Source of the DNA: an uncultured Lachnospiraceae bacterium
Lineage (GTDB): Bacteria; Bacillota; Clostridia; Lachnospirales; Lachnospiraceae
Direction: 5' to 3'
Assembly: GCA_947630695.1 (NCBI GenBank)
Contig: CANRIM010000011.1
Span: 1-61,047 of the forward strand
Length of the DNA stretch: 61,047 bases
The notes below the pieces were generated by a model. That model was not told the origin of the DNA, did no database searches, and was given only the letters and a program-made list of their open reading frames with translations. The position numbers and the translations under genes are program-made. Positions 35,730 through 43,546 of the stretch are shown piece by piece. How positions within the stretch are numbered: position 1 is the stretch's first letter; each line of letters begins with the position of its first letter.

Positions 35730-36248
35730 ATGTCATTATATCAAAATCTTTGGTTTTTCTTTATCTACGCTGTCATGGGATGGTGCGTAGAGGTTCTTTT
35801 CAGCGCGTTCTGCGGCAGAGGCTTCGTGAACCGGGGCTTCTTTTACGGCCCCATGTGCTCGATTTACGGATATACCGTTCTGGTGATGGTCCTTCTGATG
35901 GACAGCGTCAAAGAAAATTTTGTATTGCTGTATTTCGGCTGTGCATCCATCGCTTCCTTTTTTGAACTCTTTGTGGGCTGGTTTTCCTATACGCTGCTGG
36001 GCGAACATCTCTGGGACTATTCCCATCAGCCCTTCCAGCTGGGCGGGCACATCTGCCTCACCTTCTGTATGATCTGGGGCGTTTTAGGTTCCGCCGTAGT
36101 GCTCTTCCTGCACCCGCTGGTCAAAAAACTGGTGTCCCTCATCCCGCTCTATACCGGCGAGACCCTGCTGTCTTTGATCCTTGCCGCTTTTCTGCTGGAC
36201 GTGATGATGACCCTGATCAAATATATCCAGCCGGTACATCCCGCCTGA
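35730..36248 (+). CDS. Small integral membrane protein (putative ABC-transporter permease, CmpB-like family)
   Basis: The 172 aa product has about five membrane helices. The pattern MGWCVEVLFSAFCGRGFVNRGFFYGPMCSIYGYT is diagnostic of a family annotated as putative ABC transporter permease, with YTLLGEHLWDYSHQPFQLGGHI in the middle. No ATPase gene is adjacent, so a transport role is unproven. ATG 35730 follows GGAGTG; the frame is open upstream without a site. It ends head to tail against the SDR gene, with no gap. Confidence 0.7.
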   Translation: MSLYQNLWFFFIYAVMGWCVEVLFSAFCGRGFVNRGFFYGPMCSIYGYTVLVMVLLMDSVKENFVLLYFGCASIASFFELFVGWFSYTLLGEHLWDYSHQPFQLGGHICLTFCMIWGVLGSAVVLFLHPLVKKLVSLIPLYTGETLLSLILAAFLLDVMMTLIKYIQPVHPA

Positions 36249-37040
36249 TCAGCCGGCATACAGCTTGCCGATCAGATAATTTTTCAGTCGGCAGGGAAGC
36301 ACCTGCAGCAGAAAACAAATCAGTTTATAGGAAAAACCGATGGCGTACAGCGGTTTCACTTTTCTTTTCAGCGCGATCCGCGCGATATAGCTGCCTGCCT
36401 TGTCCGCAGACATGCCGTTTTGCTCATCCTGTTCCATTTTTGCCACCGAACGGGCGATTCGGCCGCCGTAAATTTCGTCTCCAGCGGCGCTTTTTTCTCT
36501 GGCCGCCGTAAAACCGGTCCGGATATCCCCGGGCATCACCGCGCACACCTGGATATGAAAGGGCCGCAGCTCATTGGCCAGCGCGCAGACATAGGCGTTG
36601 ACCGCCGCCTTGGACACGGAGTACCAGGTCTGAAAGGGAATGGGCGCTGCCGCCGCCACGCTGCTGGTGCAGACGATTTTGCCGCCGCCGGCTTCCCGCA
36701 TCAACGGAATCACCGCGTTACATACATGCGCCATACCAAACAGGTTGACGTCCATCAGCTTTTTGCTGTCCGCCCCGTCCGTAAATTCCGCGGCGCCGGA
36801 AATGCCAAATCCTGCGTTGCTCACCAGAATATCGATCCGGCCTTCTTTCGCCACAACTTCTTTCACCGCGGCCTCAACGGCCGTTACATCGGTGACGTCC
36901 ACCTGCATATGCCGGACAAAAGGCGCCCCCTCTTTCCTGCGGCTGAATTCATAAACCACACAGCCGGCCCCATGCAGCGCTTTTGCCGCTGCCAGGCCGA
37001 TGCCGCTGCTGCCACCGGTTACGATTGCTGTCTTATGCAT
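36249..37040 (-). CDS. Short-chain dehydrogenase/reductase coupled to an SPT-like enzyme
   Basis: The 263 aa classical SDR has TGGSSGIG for NAD(P)H binding at the start, NAGFG, and the catalytic Ser with YSVSK. The C-terminal 40 residues are basic and hydrophobic (YAIGFSYKLICFLLQVLP), suggesting membrane contact. ATG 37040 follows GGGAGAGAAAG, and the gene overlaps the upstream oxoamine synthase by 8 bases, so the two products probably act in sequence. By analogy it could reduce a 3-keto long-chain base; this is inference. Confidence 0.8.
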   Translation of the reverse strand: MHKTAIVTGGSSGIGLAAAKALHGAGCVVYEFSRRKEGAPFVRHMQVDVTDVTAVEAAVKEVVAKEGRIDILVSNAGFGISGAAEFTDGADSKKLMDVNLFGMAHVCNAVIPLMREAGGGKIVCTSSVAAAAPIPFQTWYSVSKAAVNAYVCALANELRPFHIQVCAVMPGDIRTGFTAAREKSAAGDEIYGGRIARSVAKMEQDEQNGMSADKAGSYIARIALKRKVKPLYAIGFSYKLICFLLQVLPCRLKNYLIGKLYAG

Positions 37041-38220
37041 CTTTCTCTCCCAGTACCTTTTGAATGATATCCATGGCTTCATCCAGCAGCGCTTCCGTAT
37101 GGGTCGCCATATAGCTGGTACGCAGCAGGCAATCCTTCGGGCCTGTGGCGGGCGGAAGCACAGAGTTTACATAAACCCCGGCGTCATACAGCCGTTTGGA
37201 CATGGTCAGCGTGCGGATCATATCAAAGGTATATAAGGGAATGATGGGCGTAGTTTCAATCGTGGATGGACGCATTTTGACGCCCCGTTTGCGGAAGCCT
37301 TCTCTGGCGTATACGGAAAGCGCCGCCAGCCGGTCCACCAGTTCCGGATGCGTTTTTAAGATCCGCAGCGCCGTCAGCGCAGCCGCGCAGTTTGCCGGCG
37401 GTATGGATGCGGAAAACATAAAGGGACGGGAGGTGTGTCTGACCCACTTTGCAACGGTCTCATTCGCCGCCATATAGCCGCCCAGGCTTGCCAGGGACTT
37501 ACTAAAGGTACCCATATAAATATCCACTTCGTCTTCCAGGCCGAAATAGCTGGCCGTTCCGCGGCCGCCTTCGCCCACCACGCCCAGTCCGTGGGCGTCG
37601 TCCACCATGGTCCGGGCGCCGTATTTCTTTGCCAGCCGGACAATTTCCGGCAGATTGGCAATGTCGCCGCCCATACTGAAAACGCCGTCTGTCACGATCA
37701 GAATCCCCGCCTTATCCGGAACGCTTTGCAGCTTCTTTTCCAGATCCTCCATGTTGTTATGCTTATACCGCAGCATTGTCCCGTAGCTTAACTTGCATCC
37801 GTCATAGATACTCGCATGATTTTCCTTATCACAGATCACATAATCATCTTTTCCCACAATCGAAGAAATGATGCCCAGATTGGTCTGAAATCCGGTTGAA
37901 AATGTGACCACTGCATCTTTTCGCAAAAACGCCGCCAGTTCCTGCTCCAGTTCCAGATGCAGCTGCAGCGTACCGTTTAAAAACCGGGAGCCCGAACAGC
38001 CCGAACCCAGTTTCTCATAGGCTTTCATACCGGCCTCGATCACTTCCGGATGCGTGGTAAGCCCCAGATAATTGTTGGAACCCAGCATGATCCGGCGTTT
38101 TCCTTCCATCATCACTTCCGTATCCTGTCTGGACTCCAGCGCACGGAAATACGGATACAGATTCTTTTCCTTCAATTCATCCACTGTTTTAAACTGTTCT
38201 GCTTTTGTAAAAATATCCAT
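37033..38220 (-). CDS. Alpha-oxoamine synthase, serine palmitoyltransferase-like
   Basis: This 395 aa PLP enzyme (fold type I) condenses an amino acid with an acyl thioester. PLP lysine is in MGTFSKSLASLGG, and DDAHGLGVVGEGGRG holds the PLP-ring Asp and His. The segments NLYPYFRALES, GSGCSGSRFLNGTL, YKHNNMEDLEKKL and VTDGVFSMGGDIANLPEIV closely match, from memory, the Bacteroides serine palmitoyltransferase rather than BioF or threonine-linked Kbl. The partner reductase overlaps its end. It lies behind its own promoter. Alternatives are another oxoamine synthase, such as a cysteate-using enzyme or glycine acetyltransferase. Confidence 0.75.
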   Translation of the reverse strand: MDIFTKAEQFKTVDELKEKNLYPYFRALESRQDTEVMMEGKRRIMLGSNNYLGLTTHPEVIEAGMKAYEKLGSGCSGSRFLNGTLQLHLELEQELAAFLRKDAVVTFSTGFQTNLGIISSIVGKDDYVICDKENHASIYDGCKLSYGTMLRYKHNNMEDLEKKLQSVPDKAGILIVTDGVFSMGGDIANLPEIVRLAKKYGARTMVDDAHGLGVVGEGGRGTASYFGLEDEVDIYMGTFSKSLASLGGYMAANETVAKWVRHTSRPFMFSASIPPANCAAALTALRILKTHPELVDRLAALSVYAREGFRKRGVKMRPSTIETTPIIPLYTFDMIRTLTMSKRLYDAGVYVNSVLPPATGPKDCLLRTSYMATHTEALLDEAMDIIQKVLGEKDA

Positions 38221-38258
38221 CCCGGTTTTATCCTCCCTGTAAGACTTACACTGCTTCT

Positions 38259-38287
38259 ATGTTATCATTTCATGCCGGATTATTCAA
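38259..38287 (-). promoter_or_regulatory. SigA-type promoter of the oxoamine synthase-SDR operon
   Basis: TTGAAT (38282-38287), 17 bases, TAACAT (38259-38264), extended by TGA, on the minus strand. Confidence 0.6.
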
Positions 38288-38339
38288 GCCTTTCACGCCA
38301 CGGATTCCTTAAGATTCCCGAAACTTTCCCTGAAAAAGC

Positions 38340-38375
38340 GCAAAATATTACCGGCCCGTAAAACGGACCGGTAAT
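38340..38375 (-). terminator. Hairpin terminator of the 601 aa LamG-dockerin gene
   Basis: ATTACCGG / CCGGTAAT with inner CCGT/ACGG pairing (38347-38375) is followed on the minus strand by ATTTTGCGCTTTTT. It lies about 45 bases after the stop. Confidence 0.7.
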
Positions 38376-38417
38376 ACCTGTCATTCTAAAATTTCGTATA
38401 TCGCAAAACAGATGGTC

Positions 38418-40223
38418 TTACTGTTTCGGAACCGGAAGGGCTTCAATCAGCTTCGCCGCAAGTTTCAGGATATTCAGCGCATCTTCTGCGTCAATGTTGC
38501 CGTCCAGATTGGTATCTGCCGCCGCTCTCTGTTCCGCCGTGGGCTCTTCCAGTTTTGCAGCAAATTTTAAAACTTCCAGCGCATCGGAAGATGTGATGCC
38601 TTCCTCACCATCTACGTCGCCGTTGCCCGTAGTCTCGATCGGCTCTGGCGGATCCGCATCATCCGGATTCTCCAGTTTCATCTTTTCAACGCCGTTATCA
38701 TACAGCTGCAATAACTGATCTGCACTCAGCAATTCGCCATAGAATGCAATATCATCGATGTAGAATTCGGCAACTCTTTCCGTATTGTAATAAGCAGCCG
38801 CTGTAAACGTGGCAGGTATATCTTCCAGATTGGTGCCGCCGATGGAGAATGTGGTGCCTTCCATGGACAGCCAGTCAAGCATCAGAGAACCGGCTGCATT
38901 GCCGTACCACTCTTTTCTGCCGCCGGCGCCGACATATACTCTGCCGATTTCGTCGTTGTCATATGATTTATAACCCCAGCCGGCGTTGAAGTTCTTGCCG
39001 ACGCCGGACTCGGAGAAGGGTTTGCCGTTGGAATAGAAGGCAGCCATTCCTCCGTATAATTCTTCGCCACTCCTGCCATCAATAAAGTAGCTAATGGAAT
39101 CGTTCTGAATCTGCACGGTAATCATATGCCAGTTTGCCGTGTCTGGATTTTCCTCATACGCGAAATCCATAAAGTCAGACACGCCATCTAATGTACCGCT
39201 CCAGCCGAGCTTGTTCTGTCCGTTGTAAGCTCTGTATTTGAATTCTCCTAGCTTATTCGGATTCAACTGCGGATGATCCTCATTGATCAATCCGTTCTCG
39301 TCTTTGTCGTTGGTCCTATCTTCCGTAAAAGCAACGCCGCCATCCAACGCGGTCTGCAGGAAACCGTCAGCAAGACCATATTTAACCTGACTCTGCTGAT
39401 TCTCTTCATAATCCATTACGCTGTAGTGCTCATACTCTTTTGCCACCGGAACCAGCGTTGCCTCATCTCCGCCGTCCTTCGGACGCGCTTTGATCGTTCC
39501 ACTGGAACTCTTCTTACATGCATTCTCCGCAAAATCAGAGCGCCACGCTGCAAAATCTCCAATGGAGCTATAAACAGTATACTCGTTGCCTGCGTCGTCC
39601 ACATAGATGGTTTGATCACCCAACGCAAAGCGCTTGTCAACTGCATTGCCTGCTTTTTCGTCTGCGATCGCCTGCTCACCCCACTTGGTTGCAAAAATAT
39701 GTTTCATATAGTCGTCTTTATCATACTGGAGTCTGTTTTTGTTTCGGAAATTCAGTACAACGCCGTTGTCCGTACCGGTTACTTTGATCCAATAGTTGAT
39801 CATAACACCCTTGGTCCAGATGGGATTGCCGTTGTCATCCAGGAACGCGGCTTCGCCGTTGGCTTTCTTTTCCTCATTCTGTGCCTGCAGTACTTCATTC
39901 AGCTGCAATACGTCAATTTCACTGAAGTCCTGCCCAACCAGAGGGTTTGTAAAGCTGGCTTCACTGTCCGTAAACACGCCCTCCGCTTCCGTACTTGCGT
40001 TGACATGCAGTACCGTGCCCATCTTATCATCCTTGACAACTTCTGTCCCGGTCACATCCTGGTATCCGTTTCTCTCCAGATTGTCATCCTGCATGGTGAT
40101 CCATGTCAGAGGCTCCGGCAGTTCTGCCGGTGCTTCTTCGTCCGCTGCAAAAGAAACGGCCGAAGGAACAGCCAGCGTCAGGACCAGCGCCGCAGCAAGA
40201 ACCTTTTTGGAAATTTTTTTCAT
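38418..40223 (-). CDS. Secreted LamG-domain protein with C-terminal dockerin
   Basis: The product is 601 aa. The signal peptide (1-27) ends SFAADEE. A LamG-like jellyroll (about 36-520) contains DFMDFAYEENPDTANWHMITV and ends in FYIDDIAFYGELLSADQ. The dockerin (about 541-601) has loops DVDGEEGITSSD and DTNLDGNIDAED. It is paralogous to the first half of the 1371 aa protein at 4499, but keeps its own dockerin and lacks the BspA module. ATG 40223 is preceded by AAGGAGAG. Likely extracellular, docked to a cohesin scaffold, with a glycan-binding or structural role; no catalytic residues are recognised. Confidence 0.85.
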   Translation of the reverse strand: MKKISKKVLAAALVLTLAVPSAVSFAADEEAPAELPEPLTWITMQDDNLERNGYQDVTGTEVVKDDKMGTVLHVNASTEAEGVFTDSEASFTNPLVGQDFSEIDVLQLNEVLQAQNEEKKANGEAAFLDDNGNPIWTKGVMINYWIKVTGTDNGVVLNFRNKNRLQYDKDDYMKHIFATKWGEQAIADEKAGNAVDKRFALGDQTIYVDDAGNEYTVYSSIGDFAAWRSDFAENACKKSSSGTIKARPKDGGDEATLVPVAKEYEHYSVMDYEENQQSQVKYGLADGFLQTALDGGVAFTEDRTNDKDENGLINEDHPQLNPNKLGEFKYRAYNGQNKLGWSGTLDGVSDFMDFAYEENPDTANWHMITVQIQNDSISYFIDGRSGEELYGGMAAFYSNGKPFSESGVGKNFNAGWGYKSYDNDEIGRVYVGAGGRKEWYGNAAGSLMLDWLSMEGTTFSIGGTNLEDIPATFTAAAYYNTERVAEFYIDDIAFYGELLSADQLLQLYDNGVEKMKLENPDDADPPEPIETTGNGDVDGEEGITSSDALEVLKFAAKLEEPTAEQRAAADTNLDGNIDAEDALNILKLAAKLIEALPVPKQ

Positions 40224-40292
40224 GTTCTTCTCTCCTTTTTGTTTTTTTTTGTCACAAAAAACCGTAAACTCGCACTTTTTAAAGTTACCTGT

Positions 40293-40321
40293 ATTTTAGC
40301 AAATAATCGTTTTTCTGTAAA
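40293..40321 (-). promoter_or_regulatory. SigA-type promoter of the 601 aa dockerin gene
   Basis: TTTACA (40316-40321), 17 bases, TAAAAT (40293-40298) with extended TGC, on the minus strand. It starts right after the terminator of the phosphate symporter gene. Confidence 0.75.
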
Positions 40322-40326
40322 CATAA

Positions 40327-40360
40327 AATTGCCGGATTTTTCTGTCAAAATCCGGCAATT
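40327..40360 (-). terminator. Intrinsic terminator of the Na/phosphate symporter gene
   Basis: A 14-bp perfect stem AATTGCCGGATTTT / AAAATCCGGCAATT has T-rich flanks on both strands. Confidence 0.85.
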
Positions 40361-40432
40361 CTCTCTTTTTTATTAATGTTTTACAAGCCTGTTTGTGAAT
40401 TATTTTGTTGATTCTGCCAACACGGCGTCGGT

Positions 40433-42190
40433 TCAAATCCGGTATTTTTGGCTGTACTGCGCATAATACCGGCTGAACCTGCCGTCTTCCTTCTTTTTGA
40501 TTTCATGCAGGTATTCATGGCTGTTGAGCTCGTTGGTTTCCAGCTCGATCATGGCCACCGCGATATTGGAGCAGTGATCCGCGATCCGTTCATAGTTGGT
40601 GATCAGATCATTGAACACAAAGCCGTGGAGCAGCGTACATTCGCCCGACTGGATCCGGTGCACATGGTTCATCTTCATCTCATCACACAGCACGTCGATC
40701 CATTCTTCCAGCGGCTCCGTCCGGGAAGCCAGCTCCAGATCCTTTGCGGTAAAGGCATGCACCGTATTGTCCACGATCTCTGTAATGGCGCTGCGGATGA
40801 TATCCAGTTCTCTGCCGGCATCCTCCGAAAAGACGATTTTTTTCTCGTGGATTTCCTGCGCCGCGTCCGCAATATTGACCGCATGGTCGCCGATCCGCTC
40901 AAAATCACTTAAGGTATGCAAAAACTGGGAAATATCTTTGTTTTGTTTCCGGTTCAGTTCCCGGGCGGTCAGTTGGACCAGATAGGTCCCCAGCCGGTCT
41001 TCGTAACGGTCGATAACTTCTTCTTTTTCCTGTACCTTTTCATATTCGGCTTCCTCGTAGGTGTCCAATATCTGCAAAGCCCGGGACAGGTTTTTCTCCG
41101 CCTTCTCCGCCATGGCGTTCATGGCAGCCCTGCTCTGCTCGATGGCAATGGCAGGATAGGCGATAAAGCGTTCCTCCAGCCGGTCGATATCCGCCATTTC
41201 TTCCAGGTCTTCCGCACTTTCCCGGAACAGGGCGTTGACGATTTTTTCCATCTGCCCGATAAACGGCGCCAGAATCAGCAGGATCAGCAGACGGTATACC
41301 GTATTTAACAGTGCGATCCCAAAAGGATCCAGGGTCATGTCCATGAATGAAAAATGGGCGGCGGCGTGCACCGCATAAAAGAGAATACCCAGAATACAGG
41401 CGCCCATCATATTGATCAGCAGATATACGAAAGCGGACCGCTTGCCGTTGACGTTGGCGCCCAGGGCGGAAAACAGCACCGGCAGCGCCGCACCGATGGC
41501 AATACCCATGATGATCGGAAAGGCCATGGAAAAATCAATGGCACCGGTCATGGCCAGCGCCTGCAGAATACCGACGGCCGCCGAAGCGCTCTGCAGAATA
41601 CTTGTAAAGATCAGGCCCGCCAGGATACCGATCAGTGGATTGGAGAAACGGGTCAGAATGCTGACAAACTGTTCGCTTTCCCGCAAAGGGGCCACCGCGC
41701 CGCTCATCAGCGACATGCCGGTCATCAGCACCGCAAAACCCATCAGGATATTGCCGACTTTGCGTTTGGTCTCCTTTTTGCAGAACATCCGCAGAAAGAT
41801 ACCGACCACGGCAATGACGCCTGTCAGGCTCGCCGTGGAAAACAGCTCCGCCACGCCGGACCCGCCTTCGATCATGGAAAGACAGATGATCCAGCCCGTA
41901 ATACTGGTACCCAGCACTGCGCCCAGAATAATGCTGATGGCCTGCCGGACTTTCATCATACCGGAATTTACAAAGCCCACCACCATCACGGACGTGGCCG
42001 AGGAAGACTGGATCGCGGCGGTCACGCCGGCGCCCAGGAGGATTCCCTTCAAAGGCGTACTGGAAAGACGGTACAAAATCAGCTCCATCTTGTTGCCTGC
42101 AACCTTCTTCAGTCCTTCTCCCATGAAAGACATACCAAACAAAAACAATGCAATGCCGCCCAGCAATGAAAGAATATTTGATATACTCAT
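40433..42190 (-). CDS. Na/phosphate cotransporter family protein with PhoU-like domain
   Basis: The 585 aa product starts at ATG 42190 behind GGAGGAA. Eight or more membrane helices (1-320) contain the family repeat with QSSSATSVMVVGFV and, in the second half, SILQSASAAVGILQAL. A cytoplasmic PhoU-like helical domain follows (about 340-560), with DFERIGDHAVNIAD and NYERIADHCSNIA. It probably imports phosphate with sodium. The gene is monocistronic. Confidence 0.92.
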   Translation of the reverse strand: MSISNILSLLGGIALFLFGMSFMGEGLKKVAGNKMELILYRLSSTPLKGILLGAGVTAAIQSSSATSVMVVGFVNSGMMKVRQAISIILGAVLGTSITGWIICLSMIEGGSGVAELFSTASLTGVIAVVGIFLRMFCKKETKRKVGNILMGFAVLMTGMSLMSGAVAPLRESEQFVSILTRFSNPLIGILAGLIFTSILQSASAAVGILQALAMTGAIDFSMAFPIIMGIAIGAALPVLFSALGANVNGKRSAFVYLLINMMGACILGILFYAVHAAAHFSFMDMTLDPFGIALLNTVYRLLILLILAPFIGQMEKIVNALFRESAEDLEEMADIDRLEERFIAYPAIAIEQSRAAMNAMAEKAEKNLSRALQILDTYEEAEYEKVQEKEEVIDRYEDRLGTYLVQLTARELNRKQNKDISQFLHTLSDFERIGDHAVNIADAAQEIHEKKIVFSEDAGRELDIIRSAITEIVDNTVHAFTAKDLELASRTEPLEEWIDVLCDEMKMNHVHRIQSGECTLLHGFVFNDLITNYERIADHCSNIAVAMIELETNELNSHEYLHEIKKKEDGRFSRYYAQYSQKYRI

Positions 42191-42260
42191 CGATTTCCTC
42201 CAATGTAGATCATCCGCGGATTTCGCCCGAAATATACCTGTTTCAACGCGGATCTTTTTC

Positions 42261-42289
42261 AGTGTACTCAATCAGTGCAGGATAGTCAA
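42261..42289 (-). promoter_or_regulatory. SigA-type promoter of the Na/phosphate symporter gene
   Basis: TTGACT (42284-42289), 17 bases, TACACT (42261-42266) on the minus strand. Confidence 0.65.
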
Positions 42290-42298
42290 GCCTCTTTT

Positions 42299-43546
42299 TC
42301 AGGCGGAACGGCCTGCAGCGGAGTTGGCCAGCATCAGCTTCAGCCGGTTTTCCAGATTAACCTGCGTCACGCCGGGATCATAATCGATGGCCACGATATT
42401 CATGTCAGGATACCGGTCCTTCAGCGGCTTCATCATGCCCTTGCCGCAGATATGATTGGGCAGGCAGCCAAAGGGCTGGGTGCAGACAATGTTTTTGACG
42501 CCCAGATGATACAGCTCCAGCATTTCCGCCGGCAGCAGCCAGCCTTCGCCCATCTTGCAGTGCAGGTCGATGATTTCCTGCGCATTGGCCACCGTATTTT
42601 CAAAAGGCGCGAAGGGCCGGAACCGGCCGGTTTCCTCGATAATGGAAATCATCAGCCGTTTCACCCGGCAGAGTATCTTATACAGCAGGTTCATCACCGG
42701 CCGTTTCACCCGGCCGGAACCGTAGCGGTTGATTTCGATAACATTGTTCAGCGTACAGTACAGGAAAAAGTCCAGCAACCCCGCCAGCGTCACCTCTGCG
42801 CCCTCATTTACCAGGAATTCTGCCAGGCGGTTATTGCCCAGGGGCGAAAACTTCACATAAATCTCGCCCACAATACCCACCTGGATACAGTCCCGGGGCT
42901 GTACTTCGATCTTTGCGAAAGCGTCCCGGATATAGCGCATATTGTCTTTCAGTTTCCGGATCGACACGCCGTCTTCATCCAGCCGCCGGATCAGGATATC
43001 CGACAGTTCGTCCGCCAGACGGGCGGCGCTTCCTTTTTCGATTTCATAAGGATCCACCTGATTTTTCAGATGCAGGATCAGATCCCCGTATAATATGGCA
43101 TACACGATCTTCTGCATGGCGCGAAGCGGCAGCTTGAAGCCCGGATGCTTCTCCAGTCCCAGCAGGCTGAAGGAGATCACCGGCACATAGCCGTAGCCCG
43201 CTCGTTCCAGGGCTTTGCGCAGCAGGGAAATGTAGTTGGAAGCCCTGCAGCCGCCGCCGGTCTGAAAATAAATCAGCGCCACTTTATGGGGATCGTATTT
43301 GCCGCTTTCAATGGCGTCGATAAACTGCCCGATCACCAGAATCGCCGGATAGCAGGCGTCATTATGTACATATTTCAGTCCCGTTTCCCGGATATGAGGC
43401 CCGCTGGTTTCCAGCAGATCCGCATGATAGCCATATTCCTGCAGCACCTTCATCAGCAGCCGGAAATGGATCGGCAGCATGTTGGGGGTGAGGATCGTAT
43501 GGGTCTTTTTCATTTCCTTCGTAAACGGAATATAATAATCACTCAT
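42299..43546 (-). CDS. 2-hydroxyacyl-CoA dehydratase-like component, separate C-terminal part
   Basis: The 415 aa product resembles the C-terminal portion of the roughly 1400-residue activase-dehydratase proteins of Clostridia. Conserved Cys stand in NDACYPAILVIGQ, GGGCRASNY and TQPFGCLPNHICGKG, which could ligate an iron-sulfur cluster. Its start overlaps the preceding gene by 8 bases (ATGAGTGA), so the two products are made together. No fermentation enzymes of the classical hydroxyglutarate pathway are nearby; the substrate is unknown. Confidence 0.75.
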   Translation of the reverse strand: MSDYYIPFTKEMKKTHTILTPNMLPIHFRLLMKVLQEYGYHADLLETSGPHIRETGLKYVHNDACYPAILVIGQFIDAIESGKYDPHKVALIYFQTGGGCRASNYISLLRKALERAGYGYVPVISFSLLGLEKHPGFKLPLRAMQKIVYAILYGDLILHLKNQVDPYEIEKGSAARLADELSDILIRRLDEDGVSIRKLKDNMRYIRDAFAKIEVQPRDCIQVGIVGEIYVKFSPLGNNRLAEFLVNEGAEVTLAGLLDFFLYCTLNNVIEINRYGSGRVKRPVMNLLYKILCRVKRLMISIIEETGRFRPFAPFENTVANAQEIIDLHCKMGEGWLLPAEMLELYHLGVKNIVCTQPFGCLPNHICGKGMMKPLKDRYPDMNIVAIDYDPGVTQVNLENRLKLMLANSAAGRSA

